NCBI GenBank assembly: GCA_913775315.1
Contig: CAJYIX010000017.1
Location: forward strand, 1-64,000
Length of the DNA stretch: 64,000 nucleotides
Reading direction: 5' to 3'
From: an uncultured Sphingomonas sp.
GTDB lineage: Bacteria; Pseudomonadota; Alphaproteobacteria; Sphingomonadales; Sphingomonadaceae
The position numbers and the translations under genes were made by a program. This document shows, piece after piece, positions 45,204-53,039 of the stretch (position 1 is the stretch's first letter; every line of letters begins with the position of its first letter). A model generated the notes under the pieces. The model had not been told where the DNA came from and made no database searches. It was given only the letters and a program-made list of their open reading frames with translations.

Positions 45204-45317
45204 GCGGCGATCGGTAATTGATGCCGGTTAACGGCGCCTCAAGAAGGTTCGCTCTGTACGCCGTGCCGCCATGTCGGTAGAGGCGCACCATCCCCTTATA
45301 CTCGCGAGGCCGGGCCG

Positions 45318-45971
45318 ATGAAATTCTTCGCTGATACCGCTAACGTCGATGACATCCGCGAACTGGCCGAAGCCGGGCTGCTCGACGGCGTCACCACCAA
45401 CCCGTCGCTGATCGCCAAGGCGGGCCGCGACTTCATCGAAGTGACGCGCGAGATCTGCGGCATCGTCGAGGGGCCGGTGTCGGCAGAGGTCGTCGCGCTC
45501 GACCATGCCGAAATGATGCGGGAGGCCGAGATCCTGCGCAAGATCGGCGACAATGTCGCGGTCAAGGTGCCGTTGACGATCGACGGGCTGAAGACGTGCA
45601 AGGCGCTGACCGACGACGGCACGATGGTCAACGTGACGCTCTGCTTCTCGGCCAACCAGGCGCTGCTCGCGGCCAAGGCGGGGGCGACGTTCATCTCGCC
45701 GTTCGTCGGCCGACACGACGACAACGGCTTCGACGGGATGCAGCTGATCGCCGACATCCGCCTGATCTACGACAATTACGCCTTCGACACCGAGATCCTG
45801 GTGGCGAGCGTGCGCCATCCGATCCACGTGCTCGAGGCCGCGAAGATCGGCGCCGACGTGATGACCGCGCCGCCGTCGGTCATCAAGCAGCTCGTGAAGC
45901 ACCCGCTGACCGACAAGGGGATCGAGGGCTTCCTCGCCGACTGGGCCAAGACCGGCCAGAAGATCGGCTGA
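45318..45971 (+). CDS. fsa: Fructose-6-phosphate aldolase / transaldolase-like enzyme
   Basis: 217 residues, the length of the small transaldolase subfamily (TalC/FSA). The Schiff-base lysine is Lys83 in [39 protein letters not shown] is split across the first beta strands as TNPS at 27-30; [16 protein letters not shown] and [11 protein letters not shown] complete the signature. Either transaldolase of the pentose phosphate pathway or fructose-6-phosphate aldolase; sequence alone does not decide. A TATACT at 45297-45302 could be its -10 element. A GC hairpin follows the stop. Confidence 0.92.
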   Translation: MKFFADTANVDDIRELAEAGLLDGVTTNPSLIAKAGRDFIEVTREICGIVEGPVSAEVVALDHAEMMREAEILRKIGDNVAVKVPLTIDGLKTCKALTDDGTMVNVTLCFSANQALLAAKAGATFISPFVGRHDDNGFDGMQLIADIRLIYDNYAFDTEILVASVRHPIHVLEAAKIGADVMTAPPSVIKQLVKHPLTDKGIEGFLADWAKTGQKIG

Positions 45972-45981
45972 TGTCGAAAGC

Positions 45982-46002
45982 GCCCCGGCCGCGTGCCGGG
46001 GC
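45982..46002. terminator. GC-rich hairpin between convergent fsa and the STAS-like gene
   Basis: GCCCCGGC at 45982-45989 and GCCGGGGC at 45995-46002 form a perfect 8-base stem with a 5-base loop, 10 bases after the fsa stop and 8 bases after the end of the opposing gene. No T-run is visible on either side, so termination strength is uncertain. Confidence 0.55.
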
Positions 46003-46009
46003 ACCCCTG

Positions 46010-46405
46010 TCAGGGCGGCAACCCGACCGAATGCATCCACGCGACCGCTTCGTCGCGGTCGGTGAAGACGCGGCAATTGGGCGCGTTCAGATAGCGCTCG
46101 ATCTGCATCTTGGTCAGGATCGAGCCGGCGATCGCGGCGATCGGCGCGCGCGTCAGTTGCAGCGCGCGCGGCATCATCGCCGCCAGCTGGTCCACCACCC
46201 CCGCGGGCTGGACCGGCGCGTCGCTCACATCGGCGAGCGTATAGAAAGCGCCGTAGCGCAGGCGCAGGATCACGCCCTGCGCCAGCAGGTCCGCCGCGAA
46301 CTTTGCCGCGAGCCCCGCCGACCAGAACCCGGTTGCCGTGATCCGCAACATGCGGTCGGCCGGGTCGTGCCGGATCGAATAGTCGGCTTTCGTGTCGGTC
46401 TGCAT
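46010..46405 (-). CDS. STAS/SpoIIAA-like small protein
   Basis: 131 residues, no signal or membrane segment. Strand-helix alternation (YSIRHDPADRMLRITATGFW, GAFYTLADVSDAPV, CRVFTDRDEAVAWMHSVG) fits the SpoIIAA-like/STAS-related fold seen in many small sphingomonad proteins, but no conserved phospho-serine is evident. It follows gene 46416-46835 by 10 bases and is probably its operon partner. Function unknown. Confidence 0.6.
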   Translation of the reverse strand: MQTDTKADYSIRHDPADRMLRITATGFWSAGLAAKFAADLLAQGVILRLRYGAFYTLADVSDAPVQPAGVVDQLAAMMPRALQLTRAPIAAIAGSILTKMQIERYLNAPNCRVFTDRDEAVAWMHSVGLPP

Positions 46406-46415
46406 GACGGGGGTC

Positions 46416-46835
46416 CTAAGCGTCGATCTGATGAGTCAGCGCGGCAAGCGCGGGCATGAGGACGGTTCGCTCGCGGCGACCCCTATCCTCGATCCTGCGC
46501 ATCAGCGCGGCGGAGGCGGCGCAATAGCCGCGCCAGTCCGCGCCGATCCGGTCGGGCGGCCAGGACGAGACATGGAGGCTGGCGGCCGCGCGCAGTTTCG
46601 AAAGGTCCTGGTCGAGCGTATCGAGCGCGGCGGCGATCCCGACGATCCCGGTCGAAAGCAGCGCGGGGTACGCCGTCTGCTTCAGGAACCGCGACCGGTC
46701 CATGCTCGCGGCCATCAACTGGTGCCGCGCGCGCGACAGCCGCGCCATGTCGGGCGCGGGCGCACGGCAGAGCTCGCGCATTGCCGCGACCCTGAGCCGC
46801 AATCGCTCGTAATGCTGGTCCAGTACCTCGATCAT
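46416..46835 (-). CDS. Small helical protein of unknown function
   Basis: 139 residues, largely helical and Arg/Ala-rich, with no signal peptide. HYERLRLRVAAMRELCRA near the start and RIEDRGRRERTVLMPALAAL near the end give a four-helix bundle look reminiscent of haemerythrin-like proteins, but the metal ligands of that family are not visible. Only a short gap separates it from the downstream STAS-like gene. I cannot assign a role. Confidence 0.55.
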   Translation of the reverse strand: MIEVLDQHYERLRLRVAAMRELCRAPAPDMARLSRARHQLMAASMDRSRFLKQTAYPALLSTGIVGIAAALDTLDQDLSKLRAAASLHVSSWPPDRIGADWRGYCAASAALMRRIEDRGRRERTVLMPALAALTHQIDA

Positions 46836-46923
46836 GTCGTCCGATCCGTGATCGGTGCGGCCTAGGCCCCGGTGCCTGACGATCGATTAACCGCTTGCGA
46901 TCGGTACGCTTTCGCGCGCCGCG

Positions 46924-47700
46924 TCAGTCGCGAAAGACGGGCGCGCGGCGGCCGAGGTTGGCGGCGACCGCCTCCATCTGGTTGGGACTGCCGATCAGCT
47001 TGCCCTGCTCGCTCGCTTCCGCCGCCAGGATCGCGGCAGCGTCGCCCTCGATCGCCGCCAGCCGCTTGGCCGCGCGGATCGCATGCGGGTTGCGGTCGGC
47101 GATAATGCGCGCCAACGACCGCGCCTCGGCCAGCGGATCGTCAGCGAGCCGCGTGACGAAGCCGAGCGCCGCGGCCTCTTCGGCCCCGAACTCGCGCGCG
47201 GTATAGATGCACTCGCGCAGCGCGTCGTCGCGAACGAGCCCGCGCCACAGCGCGTAGCCCGCCATGTCGGGGACGATGCCCCATTTCAGCTCCATCACGC
47301 TCAACCGCGCATCGGGCGCTGCAATGCGGATATCCGCCCCACTCGCGATCTGGAGCCCCCCGCCGAACACCACGCCGTGCAGCGCCGCGATCACCGGCAT
47401 CGGCAGCGTCCGCCAGCCCCAGGCGACATGCTGATAGAGATTGGCGATCCCGTGTCGCCGCTCAGCCAGCCCGCCCAGATCGCCCGCCGCCGCCATGCTC
47501 GCCATGTCGAGCCCGGCACAGAAGCCGCGCCCCTCGCCCGACAGCACGACGGCGCGCACATCGCGCGCCTCGCCCAGCCGGTCGATCGTGTCGGCGATCG
47601 CGGCGAACATCGCCGGGTCGAGCGCGTTGAGCTTGTCGGGGCGTGCCAGCCGCACTTCTGCCACGCCGCCCTCGATCGTCATCGTCACGCGTTCGGTCAT
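46924..47700 (-). CDS. Enoyl-CoA hydratase/crotonase family protein
   Basis: 258 residues. The oxyanion-hole signature GRGFCAGLDMASM and AALHGVVFGGGLQIASGADIRIAAPDARL are typical, and MELKWGIVPD follows, with Glu at a catalytic position. Probably acts on short enoyl- or hydroxyacyl-CoA in the cytosol. Two ATGs lie six bases apart (47706, 47700); the second suits the GGGAGG spacing. It follows the orphan winged-helix regulator by 22 bases and may be the last gene of that operon, or a separate beta-oxidation gene. Confidence 0.87.
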   Translation of the reverse strand: MTERVTMTIEGGVAEVRLARPDKLNALDPAMFAAIADTIDRLGEARDVRAVVLSGEGRGFCAGLDMASMAAAGDLGGLAERRHGIANLYQHVAWGWRTLPMPVIAALHGVVFGGGLQIASGADIRIAAPDARLSVMELKWGIVPDMAGYALWRGLVRDDALRECIYTAREFGAEEAAALGFVTRLADDPLAEARSLARIIADRNPHAIRAAKRLAAIEGDAAAILAAEASEQGKLIGSPNQMEAVAANLGRRAPVFRD

Positions 47701-47722
47701 CGGCATCCTCCCAACGCGAGGA

Positions 47723-48331
47723 CTAGGCCGGTGACAGGCGATAGCCAAGCCCGCGGTCAGTGCGCAGCATGGGCGCAGCGCCCGGCGGGTCGAGTTCCGC
47801 GCGCAGCCGCGCGACATGCACCTGCACGACATTGGTGCCGGGATCGAAGCCGAGCCGCCAGATCGCCCGCAACAGCTCGGCGCGCGGCACCGGCCGACCG
47901 GCATGGCGCGCGAGATAGGCCAGCAGCGCATATTCGCGGGGACGAAGATGCAGCGACCGGCCGCCCCGCACTGCCGTCCTCGCAATCGGGTCGAGCGACA
48001 GGTCGCCGACCGTGACGCGCCCCGCGACGCTGCGCAGCCGCGCGGCCAGCCGGGCGGCGATCTCCGCCGGGGCGGCATCCGCGCAGACCGCCTCGTCCGC
48101 GCCTGCGTCCAGCGCCTCGATTACGCGATCGGGCCGATCGACCAGCAGCATCAGCGGGCCAGTCCAGCCGGTCTCCCGCACCTGTGCGACCATCGCCCGC
48201 GGCGCGGCGATGCTGGAGAGCATTACCGCATCGACCTCCCCCGCCAGCGGCGCCAGCGCGAGCAGGCCGCGCGCCGCGAGCGCGGCGGCAAGCGCAGGGC
48301 TCAGCGGGTCACAGGCTATGCGGGCGAGCAT
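47723..48331 (-). CDS. Orphan OmpR-type regulator with degenerate receiver domain
   Basis: 202 residues. The C-terminal winged helix is well conserved (HLRPREYALLAYLARHAGRP, VVQVHVARLRAELDPPG, DRGLGYRLS). The N-terminal receiver-like half (about 1-100) lacks the acidic pair and has Ser39-Ser40 (VMLSSIAAP) where the phospho-acceptor Asp should be, so it is unlikely to be phosphorylated. No kinase gene is near. ATG 48331 is preferred to the adjacent GTG at 48334. It lies 22 bases after the cupin-like gene in the same direction and is a natural candidate to regulate that unit. Confidence 0.82.
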   Translation of the reverse strand: MLARIACDPLSPALAAALAARGLLALAPLAGEVDAVMLSSIAAPRAMVAQVRETGWTGPLMLLVDRPDRVIEALDAGADEAVCADAAPAEIAARLAARLRSVAGRVTVGDLSLDPIARTAVRGGRSLHLRPREYALLAYLARHAGRPVPRAELLRAIWRLGFDPGTNVVQVHVARLRAELDPPGAAPMLRTDRGLGYRLSPA

Positions 48332-48353
48332 CACGCCTGCAAATTACAGGTCT

Positions 48354-49253
48354 TCACGCCGGATCGGTTCGAACCTGATCCAGATCGGTCGCGATGGCGT
48401 GCGCGTGCGCGGCAAGCATCCGATCGGCGGCGATGTCGGGCTTTGCCAACAGCGGACGTGCCATGTCGGGGGCGATCCGCGCGAGCGTTCGCCATGCCGC
48501 GACCCTGACGCAAGGATCGCGATGACCCCGCCCGAACGCCTCGACTAGGTCGAGGCCCTTGCCCAGCGCTGCCGCGAGGTCGAGCAGTAACGCCGCGGGC
48601 ATCACCGCAAGCGCGCCCGCCACGCATCCGCGATCGGTGTCGTAGCGATACTGGCCCCGCCATGGCGCGGCATCGTCGCGCACCAGCAGGTTGACCGACA
48701 CCGACAATGCCGCTGGCGGCGCCTGCGCATGTATGTCGTGATAGGCGCGATAGAGCCGGACATCGCCGGGCGCGAGGCGATGCCGGCCAACCGGCACGAG
48801 CGCGACGGGCTCGCCGGCGATTCCGGCATGCGGCGCGGCCAGCGTCCATTCGTCGCTCCAATAGCCCGGTCCTGCATGGCCGCAGGTGAGGAACGCGAAA
48901 TCATGATCGTGCGCCGTCCCGTAGAAGAACGCCGCGGGTGCGCTGTCGGCGAGCATCGCGTCGCCGATGCCCGGCCAGAAGGCGGCGCGCAGCACGAACC
49001 GGCGACCGGGCGGGGCGAGCAGCAGCGCCTGCGCGCCATAGCCGCCATTTTCCGCCGCGCCCCCGCCGCCCGCCAGCACCCGTTCGGCGACGCGTGCGAC
49101 GAGGCCGCGGTCGGCGGACAGCGCGGCCAGGTCGTCGGCCAGCGACGCGAGCCCCGCCTCGTCCTGCGGATCGACGCCCGACGCCTCGGCCCGCGACAGG
49201 CATTCGTCGGCATCAAGTGCGCCCGACGGCGCAGCGGGGATCAGACGGGACAT
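48354..49253 (-). CDS. Unknown protein: cupin-like domain plus HEAT-like C-terminus (paralogue A)
   Basis: 299 residues, no signal peptide. The centre (about 85-190) looks like a cupin/double-stranded beta-helix: FFYGTAHDHDFAFLTCG with His115 and His117, GPGYWSDEW, then RLAPGDVRLYRAYHDIHAQ with His175, which could hold a metal. The C-terminal 80 residues have HEAT-like helices (GHRDPCVRVAAWRTLARIAP). It shares this half with the preceding gene product, so the two are paralogues. It overlaps that gene by 13 bases. Function unknown; inference is a partner or modifying enzyme for the 45-residue peptide encoded upstream. Confidence 0.68.
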   Translation of the reverse strand: MSRLIPAAPSGALDADECLSRAEASGVDPQDEAGLASLADDLAALSADRGLVARVAERVLAGGGGAAENGGYGAQALLLAPPGRRFVLRAAFWPGIGDAMLADSAPAAFFYGTAHDHDFAFLTCGHAGPGYWSDEWTLAAPHAGIAGEPVALVPVGRHRLAPGDVRLYRAYHDIHAQAPPAALSVSVNLLVRDDAAPWRGQYRYDTDRGCVAGALAVMPAALLLDLAAALGKGLDLVEAFGRGHRDPCVRVAAWRTLARIAPDMARPLLAKPDIAADRMLAAHAHAIATDLDQVRTDPA

Positions 49254-50020
49254 GCCAGCATCGCCTGCGCCGCCATGGCCGCGGCCCGCACTTCGGGATG
49301 CGGATCGGCGATGGCCATTCGCGCCAACGTCGGCGCCGCCCCGCGCGCATCCTGCGCCAGCCAGTGCCGCATCGCCGCCCAGCGCACGAAGAAGGCGGGA
49401 TGGGCGCTCGCTGCCGCCAGCGCGCCGGTCCCGCCGCCGAGCGCGCCGAGCACCTCGACCAGCATCGCCGCCTGCGCCGCGTCACCCTCGGCGGCGGCCA
49501 CCCGGCGCAATCGCCCGCCGGGAAGCACATAGTCGCGCAGCAGCGGCGCGGCATCGACAGCCAGCGTCAGCGTCAGCAGGATCAGACCGCCCTCGCCGGC
49601 GACGAACCGATGCGCCTCGCGCCGTCCGTCGATCGCGAGGGCGCTGCCGCGGAGCACGTCCACCGATCGCCGCGGCCCCAGCGGCGAAGCGGTCGTCGCG
49701 CTGAAATCAGGCCCGACGACGCCCGCCTCCCAGCGATCGAGGCGCCCATCTCCGGCGAGGACGCGGACGAACGACTGCCGTCCCCCCGCGACGACGCCGC
49801 CCGGCGGCTCGCCCGCCGGCCGCAGCGCCGTCACCGCGAGTACGAGGTCGGCGCGCCGCTCGATCATCAGCGTCGCGCGATCACCCGTCACCCGCCCGGC
49901 CAGGGGCCAGCCCGCATTGGGCCGGGCAAGCAGCGGCGAAAGGATCGCCGCCGCCCAGTCGCCATCGGCGACCAGCGCGGCAGCGACGGCCGGGTCGCCC
50001 GCCCGGTCGAGCGCCGCCAT
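49241..50020 (-). CDS. Unknown protein with HEAT-like repeats (paralogue B)
   Basis: 259 residues from the first in-frame ATG at 50020. A CTG at 50059 overlapping the peptide stop (CTGA) would add 13 plausible residues (SDPVSAWRSGAA) and is a possible non-standard coupled start. The C-terminus has two clear HEAT-like motifs (HPAFFVRWAAMRHWLAQDA; DPHPEVRAAAMAAQAML). Its second half aligns by eye with that of the downstream protein (L..ALG.G...EA, VR.AA.R), but the His-rich cupin residues are absent here. Function unknown. The long open frame upstream of 50059 has poor codon use and overlaps the peptide gene. Confidence 0.65.
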   Translation of the reverse strand: MAALDRAGDPAVAAALVADGDWAAAILSPLLARPNAGWPLAGRVTGDRATLMIERRADLVLAVTALRPAGEPPGGVVAGGRQSFVRVLAGDGRLDRWEAGVVGPDFSATTASPLGPRRSVDVLRGSALAIDGRREAHRFVAGEGGLILLTLTLAVDAAPLLRDYVLPGGRLRRVAAAEGDAAQAAMLVEVLGALGGGTGALAAASAHPAFFVRWAAMRHWLAQDARGAAPTLARMAIADPHPEVRAAAMAAQAMLACPV

Positions 50021-50055
50021 CGCCGCGCCCGACCGCCACGCGGAAACCGGATCGC

Positions 50056-50193
50056 TCAGCGCCCGCCCCCCGTCATCGCGACGATATAGACATAGACGTC
50101 GTCGCCCTGCCGCTCGGCCGCGGGGATCGCGGCGGGATCGCCGACACGCGTGGCAAGGCTGGGCAGGCGATCGAGTGGAACGGTGGTCGGCAT
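50056..50193 (-). CDS. 45-residue peptide gene at the head of the HEAT/cupin unit
   Basis: The ATG at 50193 has AAGGGG seven bases upstream. The product begins MPTTVPLDRLPSLATRVGDP and ends DDVYVYIVAMTGGGR, with no cysteine, signal peptide or membrane segment. Of the two open frames here, this one has G or C at about 80 percent of third positions, as genes in this window do; the competing frame is Arg-rich with weaker third-position bias. The stop lies immediately before the region where paralogue B starts, so expression is coupled. It could be a precursor peptide, a small regulator or a subunit; I do not recognise a family. Confidence 0.6.
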   Translation of the reverse strand: MPTTVPLDRLPSLATRVGDPAAIPAAERQGDDVYVYIVAMTGGGR

Positions 50194-50317
50194 CGGTCAT
50201 CCCCTTGTCGGCACCGCCAAGTCGGCGGCGGCCAGAGGATCGCGCGGGATGCGCCGCGAACGCAGTTAATTCACTGTAACCTTGGCGGCGCACCCCGCTT
50301 GGGCTTTAAGGGCGGCA
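50194..50317. promoter_or_regulatory. Divergent regulatory gap with a GTTA-N8-TAAC dyad
   Basis: 124 bases separate the peptide gene from the rightward thioesterases. AT-rich sequence at 50263-50280 (CAGTTAATTCACTGTAAC) contains GTTA-8-TAAC and a near-repeat (CAGTTAA, ACTGTAA) ten bases apart, the spacing at which OmpR-type winged helices bind. The orphan regulator encoded downstream is a candidate binder. This is inference from symmetry and location. Confidence 0.4.
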
Positions 50318-50749
50318 ATGGCCCCCATCCCCTTCCACCCCGAACAGTTCCTGACCCGCACGCAGGCGCATCACGGCGGCATCCTCGGCATCGGATACCG
50401 CGCGCACGGTCCCGACTGGGCCGAGCTCGACCTGCCGTGGAAGCCCGAGCTGGTCGGTGACGAAGCCAGCGGCGTGCTCGCCTCCGGACCGATCGTGGCG
50501 TTGATGGACATGGCAACCAGCGTCGCGGTCTGGATGAAGCGCGGCGGTTTCGTGCCGCACGCCACGCTCGACCTGCGCGTCGATTATCTGCGGCCGGCAC
50601 GCTCGGGCGAGACGGTGATCGGCCGCGGCGAATGCTATCGGCTGACGCGCGCAATCGCGTTCGTGCGGGGGATCGCGCATGACGGCGACCCCGACGATCC
50701 GGTGGCACACGTCGCCGGCACCTTCATGTCGACGGGTCTCAAGCCATGA
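50318..50749 (+). CDS. PaaI-family acyl-CoA thioesterase (first of pair)
   Basis: 143 residues, hot-dog fold. GDEASGVLASGPIVALMDMATSVAVW is the PaaI/4HBT active-site helix, with an Asp in the catalytic position, and ATLDLRVDYLRPARSGETV is the following strand pair. The start ATG at 50318 (MAPIPFHPEQFL) is preferred to an upstream in-frame ATG at 50282, which reads from the operator gap. Four-base overlap with the second thioesterase gene suggests the two form a heteromer or act in sequence on the same acyl-CoA. Confidence 0.83.
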   Translation: MAPIPFHPEQFLTRTQAHHGGILGIGYRAHGPDWAELDLPWKPELVGDEASGVLASGPIVALMDMATSVAVWMKRGGFVPHATLDLRVDYLRPARSGETVIGRGECYRLTRAIAFVRGIAHDGDPDDPVAHVAGTFMSTGLKP

Positions 50750-51123
50750 GCCTGCCCCCCTACGCCCGGCTGCTCGGCCTGCGCGTCGAACCCGACGATA
50801 GCGGCGCGCCGGTGCTCGTCATGCCGTTCGGCGACAAGGTGATGGGACGCCCCGGCTTCGTCCATGGCGGCGCGATCGGCGGGCTGGTCGAAATGGCGGC
50901 GGTCGCGGCGCTGCGTCACGCGCTGGCTGACGAGGGCGTGACGATCAAACCGATCAACCTCACCACCGATTTCATGCGCGGCGGCAAGGACGGCGACACG
51001 CGCGCGGCGGGGCATGTCGTCCGCCTTGGCACACGCATCGCCAATGTCGAGGCGTTCGCCTGGCAGGAAGACCGCGACCGCCCGATCGCGGCGGCGCGGA
51101 TCAACTTCCTGTTGGCGCGCTAG
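50746..51123 (+). CDS. PaaI-family acyl-CoA thioesterase (second of pair)
   Basis: 125 residues. GRPGFVHGGAIGGLVEMAAVAAL carries the HGG helix motif of PaaI thioesterases with Glu as catalytic acid, and INLTTDFMRGGKDGDTRAAG the central strands. It starts within the stop of the preceding gene (ATGA). It converges with the sugar dehydrogenase gene and shares its stop in a common CTAG. Substrate unknown. Confidence 0.85.
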   Translation: MSLPPYARLLGLRVEPDDSGAPVLVMPFGDKVMGRPGFVHGGAIGGLVEMAAVAALRHALADEGVTIKPINLTTDFMRGGKDGDTRAAGHVVRLGTRIANVEAFAWQEDRDRPIAAARINFLLAR

Positions 51124-52289
51124 GCCTTTGGCGTCAGCTTGAGCAGCCGCCCGCCCTCGCCGTCCTCGAGGACGTAGAGCGCGCCGTCCGGCCCCTGCTC
51201 GACCTCGCGGATGCGGTGGCCCATCGGGAACTGGTCGCCCTTGGTCGCGTTGGTCCCGTTCACGTCGACGCGGACCAGTGATTCGCTCGACAGCCCGCCG
51301 ATGAACAGGTCGCCGTTCCACTGCGGGAAAGCATTGCCGGTGTAGACGATCAGCCCGCCGGGCGAGATCACCGGGTTCCACGACACTTTCGGCGGCTCGA
51401 GATCGGGCCGCGTCTTGTGATCGGGAATGTCGCGCCCGTCATAATGGTCGCCGTCGGAGACGATCGGATAGCCATAGTTGCGGCCGGGCAGGATGAGGTT
51501 CACTTCGTCCCCGCCCTTCGGCCCCATTTCCTGTTCCCACAGATTGCCCGACGCGTCGAAGGCGAGGCCGAGCAGATTGCGATGACCGTACGACCAGACC
51601 GCAGGGTGGAAGCCCTTCTGCGTCAGGCCCGGATCGCCCGCCGGCTTGCCGTCCAGCGTCAGGCGCAGCACCTTTCCGAGCGTCGCCTTCGGGTCCTGCG
51701 CCGGATCGAACTTCTGCCGCTCGCCATTGGTGAAGAACAGATACTGGCCGTCGGGCGAGAAGGCGATGCGGCCCGAATAATGGCCGTCGCCCGACACGAA
51801 CGGCGTTGCGCGGAACAGCTCGGTCACGTTCTCAAGTCTGGCCGAACCGCCCCCCTCGGCCAGCGTGCCGCGCATCAGCACCACACCCTTGCCGCCCGTA
51901 CCCGCCATCGACGCGGAGAAATAGACCTGCCGGTTCTGCGCGAAGGCGGGGGCGAGGACGACGTCCATCAGCCCGCCCTGCCCCGCGCTGTCGACCGCGG
52001 GGATGCCGGCGACGGGCGTCTTGGTCTTCCCGTCGGCGCTGACGAGCAGCATCTGCCCCGCCTTCTGCGTCACCAGCATCCGCGCGTCGGGCAGGAAGGT
52101 CATCGCCCAGGGGGCATCGAACGTCGCCACCGCCGCGGTCTGGAACGGTACGCCGCCGCTAGTCGCGCCCGGCGTCGGAGTGGGCGTCGCGGTCTGACTC
52201 GGCCCGGGCGCGGGGGCGGTCGGCGACGCGCCGTCGTTGCAGGCGATCAGCGCGGTCGCGGCGACCGCAAGGGCAAGGGGGGCACGCAT
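51120..52289 (-). CDS. PQQ-dependent aldose sugar dehydrogenase (YliI/Asd-like) lipoprotein
   Basis: 389 residues. A signal with lipobox LIAC is followed by a Pro/Thr-rich linker (about 20-45), then a six-bladed beta-propeller. Characteristic blocks: QGGLMDVVLAPAFAQNRQVY, GRIAFSPDGQYLFFTNGER, WSYGHRNLLGLAFD and GGDEVNLILPGRNYGYP, which carry PQQ and calcium contacts. It oxidises aldoses in the periplasm and passes electrons to the respiratory chain. ATG 52289 gives the lipoprotein signal; upstream in-frame codons are not needed. Depends on PQQ supply, whose genes are not in this window. Confidence 0.88.
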   Translation of the reverse strand: MRAPLALAVAATALIACNDGASPTAPAPGPSQTATPTPTPGATSGGVPFQTAAVATFDAPWAMTFLPDARMLVTQKAGQMLLVSADGKTKTPVAGIPAVDSAGQGGLMDVVLAPAFAQNRQVYFSASMAGTGGKGVVLMRGTLAEGGGSARLENVTELFRATPFVSGDGHYSGRIAFSPDGQYLFFTNGERQKFDPAQDPKATLGKVLRLTLDGKPAGDPGLTQKGFHPAVWSYGHRNLLGLAFDASGNLWEQEMGPKGGDEVNLILPGRNYGYPIVSDGDHYDGRDIPDHKTRPDLEPPKVSWNPVISPGGLIVYTGNAFPQWNGDLFIGGLSSESLVRVDVNGTNATKGDQFPMGHRIREVEQGPDGALYVLEDGEGGRLLKLTPKA

Positions 52290-52371
52290 GGTCGGTCTCT
52301 CCCGGCAGGTAGTTTGCTTGGCGAACCCGTAGCATGGAAGCCGGTTCCGCCTATCCCGGTTCCGGGACGGC

Positions 52372-52400
52372 TTGTGCGTGTCAGTCAACGCGCGTATATG
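52372..52400 (+). promoter_or_regulatory. Candidate sigma70-type promoter for rimP-nusA-infB
   Basis: TTGTGC at 52372-52377 and TATATG at 52395-52400 are separated by 17 bases, an optimal spacing, about 90 bases before the rimP start. It is the most promoter-like sequence in the 201-base gap. An alternative TTGTTC/TTGACA-poor region lies to the right. Assigned by eye only. Confidence 0.4.
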
Positions 52401-52490
52401 GCCCCTTGTTCTCGACATTGGTGACATTGCCGGGGTCGGGGCCGAAAGGCTCCGGCGCGATACCCGCTTGTCTACCCACCGGAGTGTAGT

Positions 52491-53030
52491 TTGACCGATC
52501 TTGCCCGCCTGACCGACCTGATCGAACCCGAAGCCGCCGCGCTCGGGCTGTCGCTGGTGCGCGTCAAGTTCTTCGGCGGGCGGTCGGACCCGACGCTTCA
52601 GGTGATGGCCGAGCGGCCCGACACGCGCCAGCTGGTGATCGAGGATTGTGCCGAGCTGTCGCGCCGCATCTCCGACCGGCTCGATGCGCTGGAGGCCGAG
52701 GGCAAGGACCCGATCGAGGGCGCCTACCGGCTCGAAGTGTCGTCGCCCGGCATCGACCGGCCGCTGACGCGCCTCAACGACTTCGCCGACTGGGCCGGCC
52801 ACGAAGCGCGCCTGACGCTGACCGAGCCGGTCGAGGGGCGCAAGCAGCTGACCGGCGACCTGGTGGGTGTCGAGGGGACCGCGGTCACGATCGACGTGCG
52901 CAAGCATGCGCGCATGACCGTCGACTTCGCCAAGATTGCCGACGCCAAATTGCTGCTTACCGATCGGCTGATCGCCGCGACGCAGCCGCTCTCTGTCGAG
53001 GGCGCCGACAAGATTCTCACGGAAGGGTAA
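52491..53030 (+). CDS. rimP: Ribosome maturation factor RimP
   Basis: 179 residues, slightly longer than E. coli RimP, needed for 30S assembly. The N-terminal alpha/beta domain includes EPEAAALGLSLVRVKFFGG and YRLEVSSPGIDRPL, the family signature; the C-terminal SH3-like domain spans about 95-170. The only sensible start is TTG at 52491 with GGAG upstream at 52481-52484; no ATG or GTG is in frame nearby. First gene of the classical rimP-nusA-infB operon, 9 bases before nusA. Confidence 0.93.
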   Translation: MTDLARLTDLIEPEAAALGLSLVRVKFFGGRSDPTLQVMAERPDTRQLVIEDCAELSRRISDRLDALEAEGKDPIEGAYRLEVSSPGIDRPLTRLNDFADWAGHEARLTLTEPVEGRKQLTGDLVGVEGTAVTIDVRKHARMTVDFAKIADAKLLLTDRLIAATQPLSVEGADKILTEG

Positions 53031-53039
53031 CAGACGAAG

